The notes below the pieces were generated by a model that saw nothing but the letters and a program-made list of their open reading frames with translations, had not been told where the DNA came from and searched no databases. From UBA11524 sp963617205 (lineage in GTDB: Bacteria > Bacillota > Clostridia > Christensenellales > Aristaeellaceae), in the NCBI GenBank assembly GCA_963617205.1, contig CAVEOA010000007.1, forward strand, positions 1 through 64,000: a stretch of DNA of 64,000 nucleotides. The letters are read 5' to 3'. Positions 51,835-59,090 of the stretch are shown in pieces (positions within the stretch are counted from its first letter, which is position 1; every line of letters starts with the position of its first letter). Both the position numbers and the translations under genes were made by a program.

Positions 51835-53689
51835 GTGTTTCCCCTCCTTCCGCCGCCTTCGCCTGCGTCAGCTCCTCTTCGAGCGCGTTTTGAATATGGT
51901 TGATGCGCTGATACAGACCCGGCTGGTTGCAAAGCGCCGCGTGCGTGCCCTGCTGCGTGATGCGGCCGTCCTCCAGCACGAGAATCAAATCCGCCTGAGA
52001 AAGCGTCGTGACGCGGTGGCTGATAATCAGCGTTGTGATATCCTGCTGCTCGTGGCGGAGCGCGGCGCGAATCTGCGCGTCCGTCTCCGTATCCACGGCA
52101 GACAGGGAGTCGTCAAAAATCAGGATGTTATTGTCCTTGAGCAGCGTGCGTGCGATGGCAATGCGCTGCTTCTGTCCGCCGGAAAGCGTTACGCCGCGCT
52201 CGCCGACGACCGTGTCCCAGCCCTTATCCGCCTTTGCGATGAAGCCGGATGCCGAAGCAATGTCGGCAGCATGGCGGATGAGCGTTTCCTCCTGCTTGGA
52301 CCTTGTGATGCCGACATTCTCACGGATGGATTTCGAGTACAGGAACGGCTCCTGCAGAATCAGCCCGACGTGCTCACGCAGGTAGGTGCGGTCAATCTGC
52401 TGGATGTCAACGCCGCCGATGGTGATTTTGCCGCTCGTGGGCGTATACAGCCGCTGCAGCAGATACATCATGGTGGACTTGCCGCTGCCCGTTCCGCCAA
52501 GCACCGCCGCGGTGCTTCCAGCCGGAATCGTGAAGGTCAAATCGCGCAGCACCGGCAGATTGTCATCCGGATAGGCGAACGACACGTGGTCAAACACGAT
52601 ATCGCCGTGCAAATCGGGCTTCAGCGCGTTCGGCTCGTCCGGTTCCGGCTCCTCATGCAGAATCGCCTGAATGCGCTTCATGGAAACCATGGCCTTGCCC
52701 GCGTCGGACAGCGTGCGCCCAAGCTGACGAATGGGGAAAAGCAGCATGCTCAGCGTTGAGTTGAACACAATCATCGTGCCGACGGTGATGTCGCCGCGGC
52801 AGGCGTAGATGATGCAGACAACAAGCGTCAGCAGCGTCTGAAGCATGCTCAGCGTATCGCCGCCGCCCCAGTAAACGGACAACAGCATGTTCAGGTGCAG
52901 GTTCTTTGCGCGCAGGTCATCGTTGACCTTGTCGAATTTCTCGACCTCGCGCTGCTGCTGACCGAAGGCGCGGACGACGCGCACACCGGAGAGGTTCTCC
53001 TGCAGCACGGCATTCATCACGCCGTCTGCCTCGTCTGCAATCTCAAAGGATTTGTGTACCCGATTGAAAAACCACGATGCAAAGCAGAACAGCGGCGGCA
53101 CGAGAATCAGGCTGTAGAGCGTGATGGGCACCGAGCGCTGCAGCAGAATCACCATCGCGATGACAATCATCAGGATGGCGTTGACAACCTGCATCACCTG
53201 CACCGCAAGAAAGCGGCGGATGGTGTCGACGTCGGATGTGCAGCGCTGAATCAGTTCGCCTGCCTGCGCCTTGACATGGTAGGCAAACGGCAGATGCTGG
53301 AGATGGCTGTAGAGCTGATTGCGCAGCGTCTGCGCGATGTTCTCGCTTGCAACGGCAGAATAACGCCCTTTGATGAACGTGAATACGCCGTTGACGACGT
53401 TAATCAGAATCAGCGCGAGCGCCGGAATCCACAGGTTTGCGCGGAGAAAGTCACGTCCGCCGAGCGCTTCAATCGGTTGAAGCAGGAAATCCGGCATCGT
53501 GAACGGCGAATCGCCCAGAATGCTGTCAACGATTTCCGAGAGCATCAGCGGCGTCAGGAAACCGATGATGACGACCATGACCGTCGCAATAAACGACAGT
53601 AGGAACGACCACCAGTTTTCAGCAACCAGCGACATGAGGGCGCCAAAGGGGGATTGCGCCTTCTTGGAGGAATTTGAGGATGTTTGCAC
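51821..53689 (-). CDS. ABC exporter half-transporter, subunit with degenerate Walker B
   Basis: A 622-residue half-transporter with exporter domain (about 28-340) and nucleotide-binding domain (about 370-610). Walker A is GGTGSGKST and the signature is the normal LSGGQKQRIAIA, but Walker B ends in FDDSLSAVD, with Asp replacing the catalytic Glu. This change, paired with the LSTGQ of the partner, defines one inactive ATP site, as in BmrC/LmrC/TM287. It starts with GTG 53689 behind AAAGGAG. It is the first structural gene after an attenuator (53723-53884). Confidence 0.92.
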   Translation of the reverse strand: MQTSSNSSKKAQSPFGALMSLVAENWWSFLLSFIATVMVVIIGFLTPLMLSEIVDSILGDSPFTMPDFLLQPIEALGGRDFLRANLWIPALALILINVVNGVFTFIKGRYSAVASENIAQTLRNQLYSHLQHLPFAYHVKAQAGELIQRCTSDVDTIRRFLAVQVMQVVNAILMIVIAMVILLQRSVPITLYSLILVPPLFCFASWFFNRVHKSFEIADEADGVMNAVLQENLSGVRVVRAFGQQQREVEKFDKVNDDLRAKNLHLNMLLSVYWGGGDTLSMLQTLLTLVVCIIYACRGDITVGTMIVFNSTLSMLLFPIRQLGRTLSDAGKAMVSMKRIQAILHEEPEPDEPNALKPDLHGDIVFDHVSFAYPDDNLPVLRDLTFTIPAGSTAAVLGGTGSGKSTMMYLLQRLYTPTSGKITIGGVDIQQIDRTYLREHVGLILQEPFLYSKSIRENVGITRSKQEETLIRHAADIASASGFIAKADKGWDTVVGERGVTLSGGQKQRIAIARTLLKDNNILIFDDSLSAVDTETDAQIRAALRHEQQDITTLIISHRVTTLSQADLILVLEDGRITQQGTHAALCNQPGLYQRINHIQNALEEELTQAKAAEGGETHAGV

Positions 53690-53722
53690 AGCGGCATACT
53701 CCTTTCACATAAAACAGCATAC

Positions 53723-53803
53723 AAAAAAAAGCACCATTCGTTTTGCTGCAAACGGCTGGTGCTGCACAAAACGCGTGGCAAGCAAAGAAAAATACAGTTT
53801 TGC
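53723..53803 (-). terminator. Attenuator terminator with competing elements before the ABC exporter
   Basis: Minus strand: AGCACCA..CGTTT loop AAACG..TGGTGCT (53757-53763 with 53730-53736; 53750-53754 with 53739-53743), then eight T (53723-53730). Element 53767-53773 (CGTTTTG) can pair with 53739-53745 (CAAAACG) and destroy the terminator. Element 53797-53803 (GCAAAAC), just after the leader stop, can pair with 53767-53772 and restore it. The arrangement is that of ribosome-controlled attenuation. Confidence 0.82.
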
Positions 53804-53884
53804 TTACGGACGCGTATAGGCAGAAAGAGCCGCATGGCATGCCTTTACCTTGAGCACATCGATAAAAAAGCTTCCGAAAAACAT
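53804..53884 (-). CDS. 26-codon leader peptide of the ABC exporter operon
   Basis: It starts with ATG 53884, 7 nt after AAAGGAGG (53892-53899). It encodes MFFGSFFIDVLK and then 14 more residues ending in AYTRP before TAA at 53804-53806. It lies between a promoter and an intrinsic terminator, and its stop codon abuts the first competing RNA element. Position and design mirror bmrB of Bacillus subtilis, whose translation under ribosome-targeting antibiotics opens bmrCD. No similarity of the peptide itself is claimed. Confidence 0.75.
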   Translation of the reverse strand: MFFGSFFIDVLKVKACHAALSAYTRP

Positions 53885-53942
53885 GGCGCGGCCTCCTTTC
53901 TGCATTTCTTTCTGATTTTGCCCTTCTCAGGCAATCGAGTAT

Positions 53943-53971
53943 AGTCTATATGATAATGCCCTGTTTGTCAA
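53943..53971 (-). promoter_or_regulatory. Promoter of the exporter leader
   Basis: Minus-strand consensus TTGACA (53966-53971), 17 nt, TAGACT (53943-53948). A TATACT lies at 53938-53943 but at 22 nt. Confidence 0.65.
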
Positions 53972-54007
53972 GGGGTGCAGTCACTTTTTCTTTGTGATGA
54001 TACAAAT

Positions 54008-54040
54008 AAAAAATCCCTCCTGACCACTGGTCGGGAGGGA
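54008..54040 (-). terminator. Terminator of metNIQ
   Basis: Stem TCCCTCC-GACC / GGTC-GGAGGGA (54014-54040) followed by six T on the minus strand. Confidence 0.92.
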
Positions 54041-54047
54041 ATCGAGC

Positions 54048-54890
54048 TTACTCCGCGTCTTCCACGGTGAAGGTCGGGATGACACCGCCTTCATAGGTGT
54101 TGATCATGTATTCGTAGGCTTCCTTGGTCGTCAGCGCGGTGTGAAGCGCATTCACCCAATCGGAATCAACATCCTCCGGACGGACAGCCACGATGTTGGC
54201 GTACAGCGTTGCGAACTCGGAATCGGCAGCTTCAACAGCAAGCGCATCCTTCGCAGGCTTCAGACCGGCATCGATGGCGTAGTTGCCGTTGATGACGGCG
54301 ATGTCGTAATCCTCAAGGGTGGAGGGCAGCAGCTCGGCGGCAACCTCATCGAACACGTAGCCATGGGGATTCATCTCGTCCGTGATGTCGTACTTGGTCA
54401 GGGAAGAGGCAGCGGTCGTTCCTTCGGGCACGGTGATGAGACCGACAGCTTCAAGCAGCAGCAGTGCACGGGTCTCGTTGGAGGGGTCGTTCGGCAGACC
54501 GATGTGCGCGCCGTCCTGCAACTCGCTCAGGTCGGTCAGCTTGGCGGAGTACACCGCGAAGGGCTCATAGTGCACGGTGAAGGCGGCGACAACCTGCTCA
54601 GCCTCGGAGGCCGTAGCGTTGTAGGAATCAAGGTAGGGCTGATGCTGGAAGTAGTTTGCGTCGTCAGTGCCGTCAGCCACAGCCGGATTCTCCAGCACAT
54701 AGCCGTCGTACACGACAACCTCGAGCTTGTAGCCCAGCTCAGCGAGCTTCGCGGTCACGGGCTCGGATTCAAGGATTTCAGCGTGGGGGGCAGCCGTCGC
54801 GCCGATGCGGATGACCTTCAATTCCTCGGCGGAAGCGGTCAGGGACAGTGCGAACACGAGCGCCAGAGCAAGAGCAAGAAACTTCTTCAT
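54048..54890 (-). CDS. metQ: Methionine-binding protein MetQ (NlpA family), not a lipoprotein
   Basis: A 280-residue substrate-binding protein. The signal peptide (1-21) ends in LTASAEE, an AxA-type site, and the precursor has no lipobox Cys. This is unusual for a Gram-positive binding protein. Family features are IRIGATAAPHAEILE, the NYFQHQPYLDSYN segment and NGNYAIDAGL. It is the last gene of the methionine importer operon, 111 nt after metI, with its own AAAGGAG site. How the protein stays at the membrane is unclear. Confidence 0.93.
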   Translation of the reverse strand: MKKFLALALALVFALSLTASAEELKVIRIGATAAPHAEILESEPVTAKLAELGYKLEVVVYDGYVLENPAVADGTDDANYFQHQPYLDSYNATASEAEQVVAAFTVHYEPFAVYSAKLTDLSELQDGAHIGLPNDPSNETRALLLLEAVGLITVPEGTTAASSLTKYDITDEMNPHGYVFDEVAAELLPSTLEDYDIAVINGNYAIDAGLKPAKDALAVEAADSEFATLYANIVAVRPEDVDSDWVNALHTALTTKEAYEYMINTYEGGVIPTFTVEDAE

Positions 54891-55001
54891 AGAACAGACA
54901 CTCCTTTCATATTCGGGGGCAATCTATATTCAGGCACTTCATGCGCGGGCAATGTGCGCACAATGCACACGCACGTCGTGGATGAACCGGTGGAATGGGG
55001 G

Positions 55002-55673
55002 TTACTTCCTTCTGCGATGGTCGATGGCGTGGCTGACCCACGTGCCGGTTGCCTGGAAGAACTGCACCAGCAGCACCAGCACGATGCTTGCCGCGTACAT
55101 CACGTCATACTGCCGCTTGTTGAGGCCGTACGTGATGGCGACCTTGCCCAGACCGTCGCCGCCAGCAGTGCCGGCCATCGCTGTGTAGCCAAGGACGGTC
55201 GTGATGCAGATGGCAAAGCCGTTAATCAGTGAGGGCATCGCCTCGGGAATCAGGACCTTCATGACGATTTGGAACGTGCCGGAGCCCATGGACTGCGCCG
55301 CCTCGACGACGCCGCTGTCTACCTCCAGCAGGCTGCCTTCAACCATGCGCGCCACATACGGGAATGCGCTGACCGTCAGCGGAATGATGACGGAAATCGT
55401 GCCTGTGCCGCGACCGAGAATCGCACGCGTCACCGGGAAGAGCATGACCATCAGGATGATGAACGGCACGGAGCGCAGCAGATTGACGATGACGCCCAGC
55501 ACGTGGTTGAACGTCGGTTTCGGCATGATGCCGTCCTTGCGCGTGATGACGAGCAGCACGCCTAGCGGCAGACCAATCAGGTACGCCAGCAGCGTTGCGG
55601 GGATCGTCATCAGCAGCGTATTGCCGGTTTCCTCCAGCAGCATGGCACCCAGTCTTTCCCAGCTCATGCTCAT
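55002..55673 (-). CDS. metI: Methionine ABC transporter permease MetI
   Basis: A 223-residue permease with five to six helices. Family features are NTLLMTIPATLLAYLIGLPLG, LRSVPFIILMVMLFPVTR, the EAA loop VVEAAQSMGSGTFQIVMKVLIPEA (in parts) and GYTAMAGTAGGDGLGKVA. Start ATG 55673 overlaps the metN stop (ATGA). It pairs with MetN and MetQ. Confidence 0.96.
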   Translation of the reverse strand: MSMSWERLGAMLLEETGNTLLMTIPATLLAYLIGLPLGVLLVITRKDGIMPKPTFNHVLGVIVNLLRSVPFIILMVMLFPVTRAILGRGTGTISVIIPLTVSAFPYVARMVEGSLLEVDSGVVEAAQSMGSGTFQIVMKVLIPEAMPSLINGFAICITTVLGYTAMAGTAGGDGLGKVAITYGLNKRQYDVMYAASIVLVLLVQFFQATGTWVSHAIDHRRRK

Positions 55674-56749
55674 GCGATCACCTCCTCTGCCGTCAGTCCG
55701 CGTTCCTTCAGGTAGTCAATGATTTCCTTGCAGATAAACGGGTCATCCGGGCGATTGATGAGCAGCTGCCCGTATTGCGCGCCGTTGAGGATGTGCACGT
55801 CCGCGCTGCGGATGCTCAGCGGTACGCCGAGATGCAGAATCAGCTCCGCGACAATCGGTTCGGCAACGGTCTCGCCGTCAAACACGATGCGCAATGCAGG
55901 CTTCTGTTCCACATTGCTGGGCTGCTCGGGCGTCACGATGCCGAACAGGCGCTTGCCGGCCTCGCTCTTCGTGTGCGTGAACACCTCGTCGACGCTGCCT
56001 TCCTCGGCAATCACGCCACCGTCGAGAATCGCGACATGCGTGCAGATTTGCCGGATGACCGCCATTTCATGCGTGATGATGACGATGGTGATGCCCATCG
56101 TGCGGTTGATTTCCTGCAGCAGGTGCAGGATGGACTGCGTCGTCATGGGGTCGAGCGCGCTGGTGGCCTCGTCGCACAGAAGCACCTCAGGGTCGCTGGC
56201 AAGCGCACGGGCGATGGCAACGCGCTGACGCTGACCGCCGGAGAGCTGCGCCGGATATGCCTTCGCCTTGCTTTCCAGACCGACAACGGCCAGCAGCTCC
56301 TTCACGCGGGCATTGATTTTCGCACGCGGAACGCCGCTGCACTCCATCGGGTAGGCAATGTTCTTGGCAACGGTCTGCTGCATGAGCAGGTTGAACTGCT
56401 GGAAAATCATGCTGACCTTCCGGCGCATCTGCCGCAGCTGCTTTTTGTCCATGTCCGGCACGTTCTGACCGTCAATCAGAATCTTGCCTTCGGTGGGCGT
56501 ATCCAGCCGGTTGACGCAGCGAATCAGCGTGCTCTTGCCTGCGCCGGAGAGACCGATGATGCCGAAAATGTCACCCTTGCGGATTTGCAGGCTGATGTTG
56601 TCCAGCGCCACAACCTCGCCGCCGGTGACGGGATACACCTTTTTGACGTGCTGCAGCTCGATTTGCACAGGACGCTCCTGCCGCACAGGACGCTCCTGCC
56701 GCACAGGACGTTCCTGCTGCACAGGCTGCTGAGGCTCTGATGTGCTCAT
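55670..56749 (-). CDS. metN: Methionine ABC transporter ATPase MetN with repeat-bearing N-terminus
   Basis: A 359-residue ATPase. After an unusual N-terminal extension with three copies of QERPV(R/Q) (18-bp DNA repeats), the ATPase domain starts at IELQHVKKVYP. Walker A is GLSGAGKST, the signature is LSGGQRQRVAIA, Walker B is VLLCDEATSALDP and the switch His is in IITHEM. The C-terminal NIL domain (about 265-345) binds methionine in homologues and gives transinhibition. Start ATG 56749 is the only reasonable one; its ribosome site (GAAGGG) is weak. The operon is preceded by a Met-rich leader and terminator. Confidence 0.95.
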   Translation of the reverse strand: MSTSEPQQPVQQERPVRQERPVRQERPVQIELQHVKKVYPVTGGEVVALDNISLQIRKGDIFGIIGLSGAGKSTLIRCVNRLDTPTEGKILIDGQNVPDMDKKQLRQMRRKVSMIFQQFNLLMQQTVAKNIAYPMECSGVPRAKINARVKELLAVVGLESKAKAYPAQLSGGQRQRVAIARALASDPEVLLCDEATSALDPMTTQSILHLLQEINRTMGITIVIITHEMAVIRQICTHVAILDGGVIAEEGSVDEVFTHTKSEAGKRLFGIVTPEQPSNVEQKPALRIVFDGETVAEPIVAELILHLGVPLSIRSADVHILNGAQYGQLLINRPDDPFICKEIIDYLKERGLTAEEVIA

Positions 56750-56787
56750 GGATGTTTGAACCGCCCTTCTATCATCATCGTTCAGGC

Positions 56788-56830
56788 AAAAAAACAAGGG
56801 ACGCCGCCATCTTTTCGATGCAGCCTCCCT
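56788..56830 (-). terminator. Attenuator terminator before metN
   Basis: Minus strand: AGGGAGGCTGCATC (56817-56830), loop GAAAA, GATGGCGGCGTCCCT (56797-56811), then a run of seven T (56788-56794). The 5' arm plus loop (GGCTGCATCGAA, 56814-56825) can instead pair with TTCGATGCGCC at the end of the leader ORF (56896-56906), an 11-bp duplex with one bulged base. A further GGAAAAC/GTTTTCC hairpin (56854-56874) lies between. Confidence 0.85.
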
Positions 56831-56884
56831 CACAATCGCGGTAAGCCTTCGCCGGAAAACAGGATTCGTTTTCCTTCTCTTCCA

Positions 56885-56986
56885 TCAGACGGAATGGCGC
56901 ATCGAATTCGCGGCACGACGAAACATGCTCATGCTGCACATGCACATGGGCATCATCATGTTCATCATCGTAGTGGCGAACTTCAT
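56885..56986 (-). CDS. Methionine-rich leader peptide of metNIQ
   Basis: A 33-codon ORF starting at ATG 56986 behind GAAAGGAGTC. Eleven of 33 residues are Met; residues 7-21 (MMNMMMPMCMCSMSM) contain nine Met and two Cys. It ends with TGA at 56885-56887. It sits between a consensus promoter and an intrinsic terminator, upstream of the methionine importer. Its last codons form the antiterminator arm. Stalling at Met codons when charged Met-tRNA is scarce would leave that arm free and allow read-through. The coding status is inferred from this arrangement. Confidence 0.85.
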   Translation of the reverse strand: MKFATTMMNMMMPMCMCSMSMFRRAANSMRHSV

Positions 56987-57019
56987 AGCGCGTGACTCCT
57001 TTCCTCTGTGGATGAAAGA

Positions 57020-57048
57020 ATCATACCATGTTACTATGAATTTGTCAA
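57020..57048 (-). promoter_or_regulatory. metNIQ leader promoter
   Basis: Minus-strand consensus TTGACA (57043-57048), 17 nt, TATGAT (57020-57025), about 34 nt before the leader start codon. Confidence 0.92.
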
Positions 57049-57114
57049 CCCTATTTTGACGGATTTGTGTATTTTTCTTGTACTTGTGCGCCTGCCGAAT
57101 TTACAGAAAAGCAC

Positions 57115-57143
57115 TTGCAATGAAGAGGAAAAAAAGCTACAAT
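57115..57143 (+). promoter_or_regulatory. Promoter of the L,D-transpeptidase gene
   Basis: TTGCAA (57115-57120), 17 nt, TACAAT (57138-57143), divergent from the metNIQ promoter. Confidence 0.85.
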
Positions 57144-57181
57144 AATAAAGCATCAATTCTCCGACGAAACGAGGTTGCCAA

Positions 57182-58951
57182 ATGCCTTTTTTGAAACGAT
57201 TTTCCTTATTTTCGCTGGTGATGCTCCTGATGTTTGCGCTGCCCCTTGCATTCGCAGAGGATGCGGAGGACATCGAGGCGGTACCGGCTGACGATGTCAT
57301 CTGGATGGACGAAACGCGGACCGCGACGCGCACCATCACGCTGGGCAATGAGGGCGACGACGTGACGGCGCTGCAGAATGCGCTGGCCACGCTCTGCTAT
57401 TACGACGGTGAAATTTCCGGCCGCTACGGCGAAACGACGCGCACGGCGGTCGAAAGCTTTCAGAGCGATTTTTCGCTGCCCGTGACGGGCGATGCGGATA
57501 TCGACACGCAGAATGCCATCTATGCTGCGGAATATCGTCCGCTGCGATTGGGCTGCGTTGGCTCGGACGTCCGTGAGCTGCAGGTGCGCCTGATGGTGCT
57601 GGGCTATTACACGGGCAAAATCTCAGGACGATATCTGCCGGCAACGCAGGAGGCCATCCGCAATTTTCAGACGGCGAACGTGCTGACCGTGACCGGCGAG
57701 GCGGATATCGAGACGCTGACGCTGCTCTACAGCAGCAGGGCAATCAGCAGCCACTCTTCCGAGGCTGCAACGCCAACGCCTTCCCCTACGCCGGGCTTCT
57801 ATGTCGTCGATGAAACGACAACGCCGACCCCTGCGCCGACCATCGCCTTTACAAAGAAGCTGCAATACAACAAGTCTACCGGCGAGCTGGTCAAGCAGGT
57901 GCAGACGCGCCTGACCGAGCTGGGCTACTACTCCGGCAACATCTCCGGCAATTTCCTTGGTCATACGCGCAATGCGGTCAAGGCGTTCCAGCAGCAGAAC
58001 GGTCTGGATGTGGACGGCATTGTCGGCGAAAACACGTGGAACGCGCTGTTCAACGACCCGGATGTTCGCTCCACCACCGATGAGGCAAAGGCGACGCCGA
58101 CGCCGACGCCTGTGCCGTTTGCCATCACGGTTGACGTGCAGAATCAGGTGACGACCGTCTACGGGCGCGACGAAAACGGCGAGTACACGGTCGTTGTCCG
58201 GCAGATGCTCTGCTCTACCGGTACGACGAAAAATCCGTCCGATATCGGCACGTTCGTCCTCAGCGGCAGAACGGCACGCTGGTGCAAATTCCCGCAATGG
58301 GGAAGCTACGCTCAGTACTGGACGAAAATCAATGCCTCGATTGCCTTCCATTCCGTCATCTATAACTCCGTTTCTACGACAGACCTGTCCGTCAAGTCCT
58401 ACAATCGCCTCGGCAAGCGCGCCTCGCATGGATGCATTCGCCTGACCGTTGCCGACGCGAAGTGGATTTACAACAACTGCGGCGAGGGTACGGTCGTCAC
58501 CATCCGCGATGACCTGCCGGCAGACCCGGAGCTGCGCGATTCGCTCAAGCTGCCCAGCCTGAACTACAAGACGATGCTGCCCGAATCGACGCCGCAGCCG
58601 ACTGCTGAGCCGGAATACCGCAGTGGTGCAATGCCGCCGCAGCCCTTCCGCACGCTTAAGGCGAACAGCTCCGGCGAGGATGTCTACTGGCTTCAGCGCA
58701 AGCTGACCGAATTGGGCTACTATTCCGGCAAGTGCTCCGGCACGTATCTTGGCGGCACGAAGGCGGCTGTGCAGGCATTCCAGAAGGCAAACGGCCTTTC
58801 CGCCAACGGCACGGCAGACGTAAAGACGCTACAGGCGATCTACGCCGAGGAGCTTTCCGCAACCGATACGCCCGAACCGTCTGTTACGGAGGACGGACGC
58901 ACACCCGCACCGGAGGAAATGGCGCTTCCGTCTGTCAGCCCGGCAGCCTGA
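57182..58951 (+). CDS. Secreted L,D-transpeptidase (YkuD) with four peptidoglycan-binding domains
   Basis: A 589-residue exported wall enzyme. The signal peptide (1-25) ends in LAFAED. Three PG_binding_1 domains precede the catalytic domain (about 52-112, 119-180 and 223-290), and one follows (about 495-555). Each has the pattern LxxRLxxLGYYxGxISGxY. Thr/Pro-rich linkers (TPTPSPTPG) separate them. The YkuD domain (about 310-450) has the catalytic motif HGCIRLTVADA with Cys418 and the upstream His in SIAFHSVIYN. It would form 3-3 cross-links or attach proteins to peptidoglycan. Monocistronic. Confidence 0.93.
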   Translation: MPFLKRFSLFSLVMLLMFALPLAFAEDAEDIEAVPADDVIWMDETRTATRTITLGNEGDDVTALQNALATLCYYDGEISGRYGETTRTAVESFQSDFSLPVTGDADIDTQNAIYAAEYRPLRLGCVGSDVRELQVRLMVLGYYTGKISGRYLPATQEAIRNFQTANVLTVTGEADIETLTLLYSSRAISSHSSEAATPTPSPTPGFYVVDETTTPTPAPTIAFTKKLQYNKSTGELVKQVQTRLTELGYYSGNISGNFLGHTRNAVKAFQQQNGLDVDGIVGENTWNALFNDPDVRSTTDEAKATPTPTPVPFAITVDVQNQVTTVYGRDENGEYTVVVRQMLCSTGTTKNPSDIGTFVLSGRTARWCKFPQWGSYAQYWTKINASIAFHSVIYNSVSTTDLSVKSYNRLGKRASHGCIRLTVADAKWIYNNCGEGTVVTIRDDLPADPELRDSLKLPSLNYKTMLPESTPQPTAEPEYRSGAMPPQPFRTLKANSSGEDVYWLQRKLTELGYYSGKCSGTYLGGTKAAVQAFQKANGLSANGTADVKTLQAIYAEELSATDTPEPSVTEDGRTPAPEEMALPSVSPAA

Positions 58952-59051
58952 AACAACATAGGGCGACACCGCGCAATTCAGCGGTGAATGTGCCTTTTGC
59001 GCCATCTGCGGCGACAAAGACAATTCGCAGCGAACAGCAGGCATAATAAAA

Positions 59052-59090
59052 CCCCGGCAGATTGCATATGCGGTCTGCCGGAGCTCTTTT
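59052..59090. terminator. Bidirectional terminator between the transpeptidase and CCA-adding genes
   Basis: Stem CCGGCAGA / TCTGCCGG (59054-59061 with 59074-59081), T-rich on both strands (TCTTTTATT on plus, GGTTTTATT on minus). Confidence 0.85.

Noticed and set aside
56750..57048. SAM riboswitch (S-box) or T-box before metN
   Set aside because: Neither the S-box core nor a T-box sequence was found. The Met-rich ORF plus terminator explains the region better.
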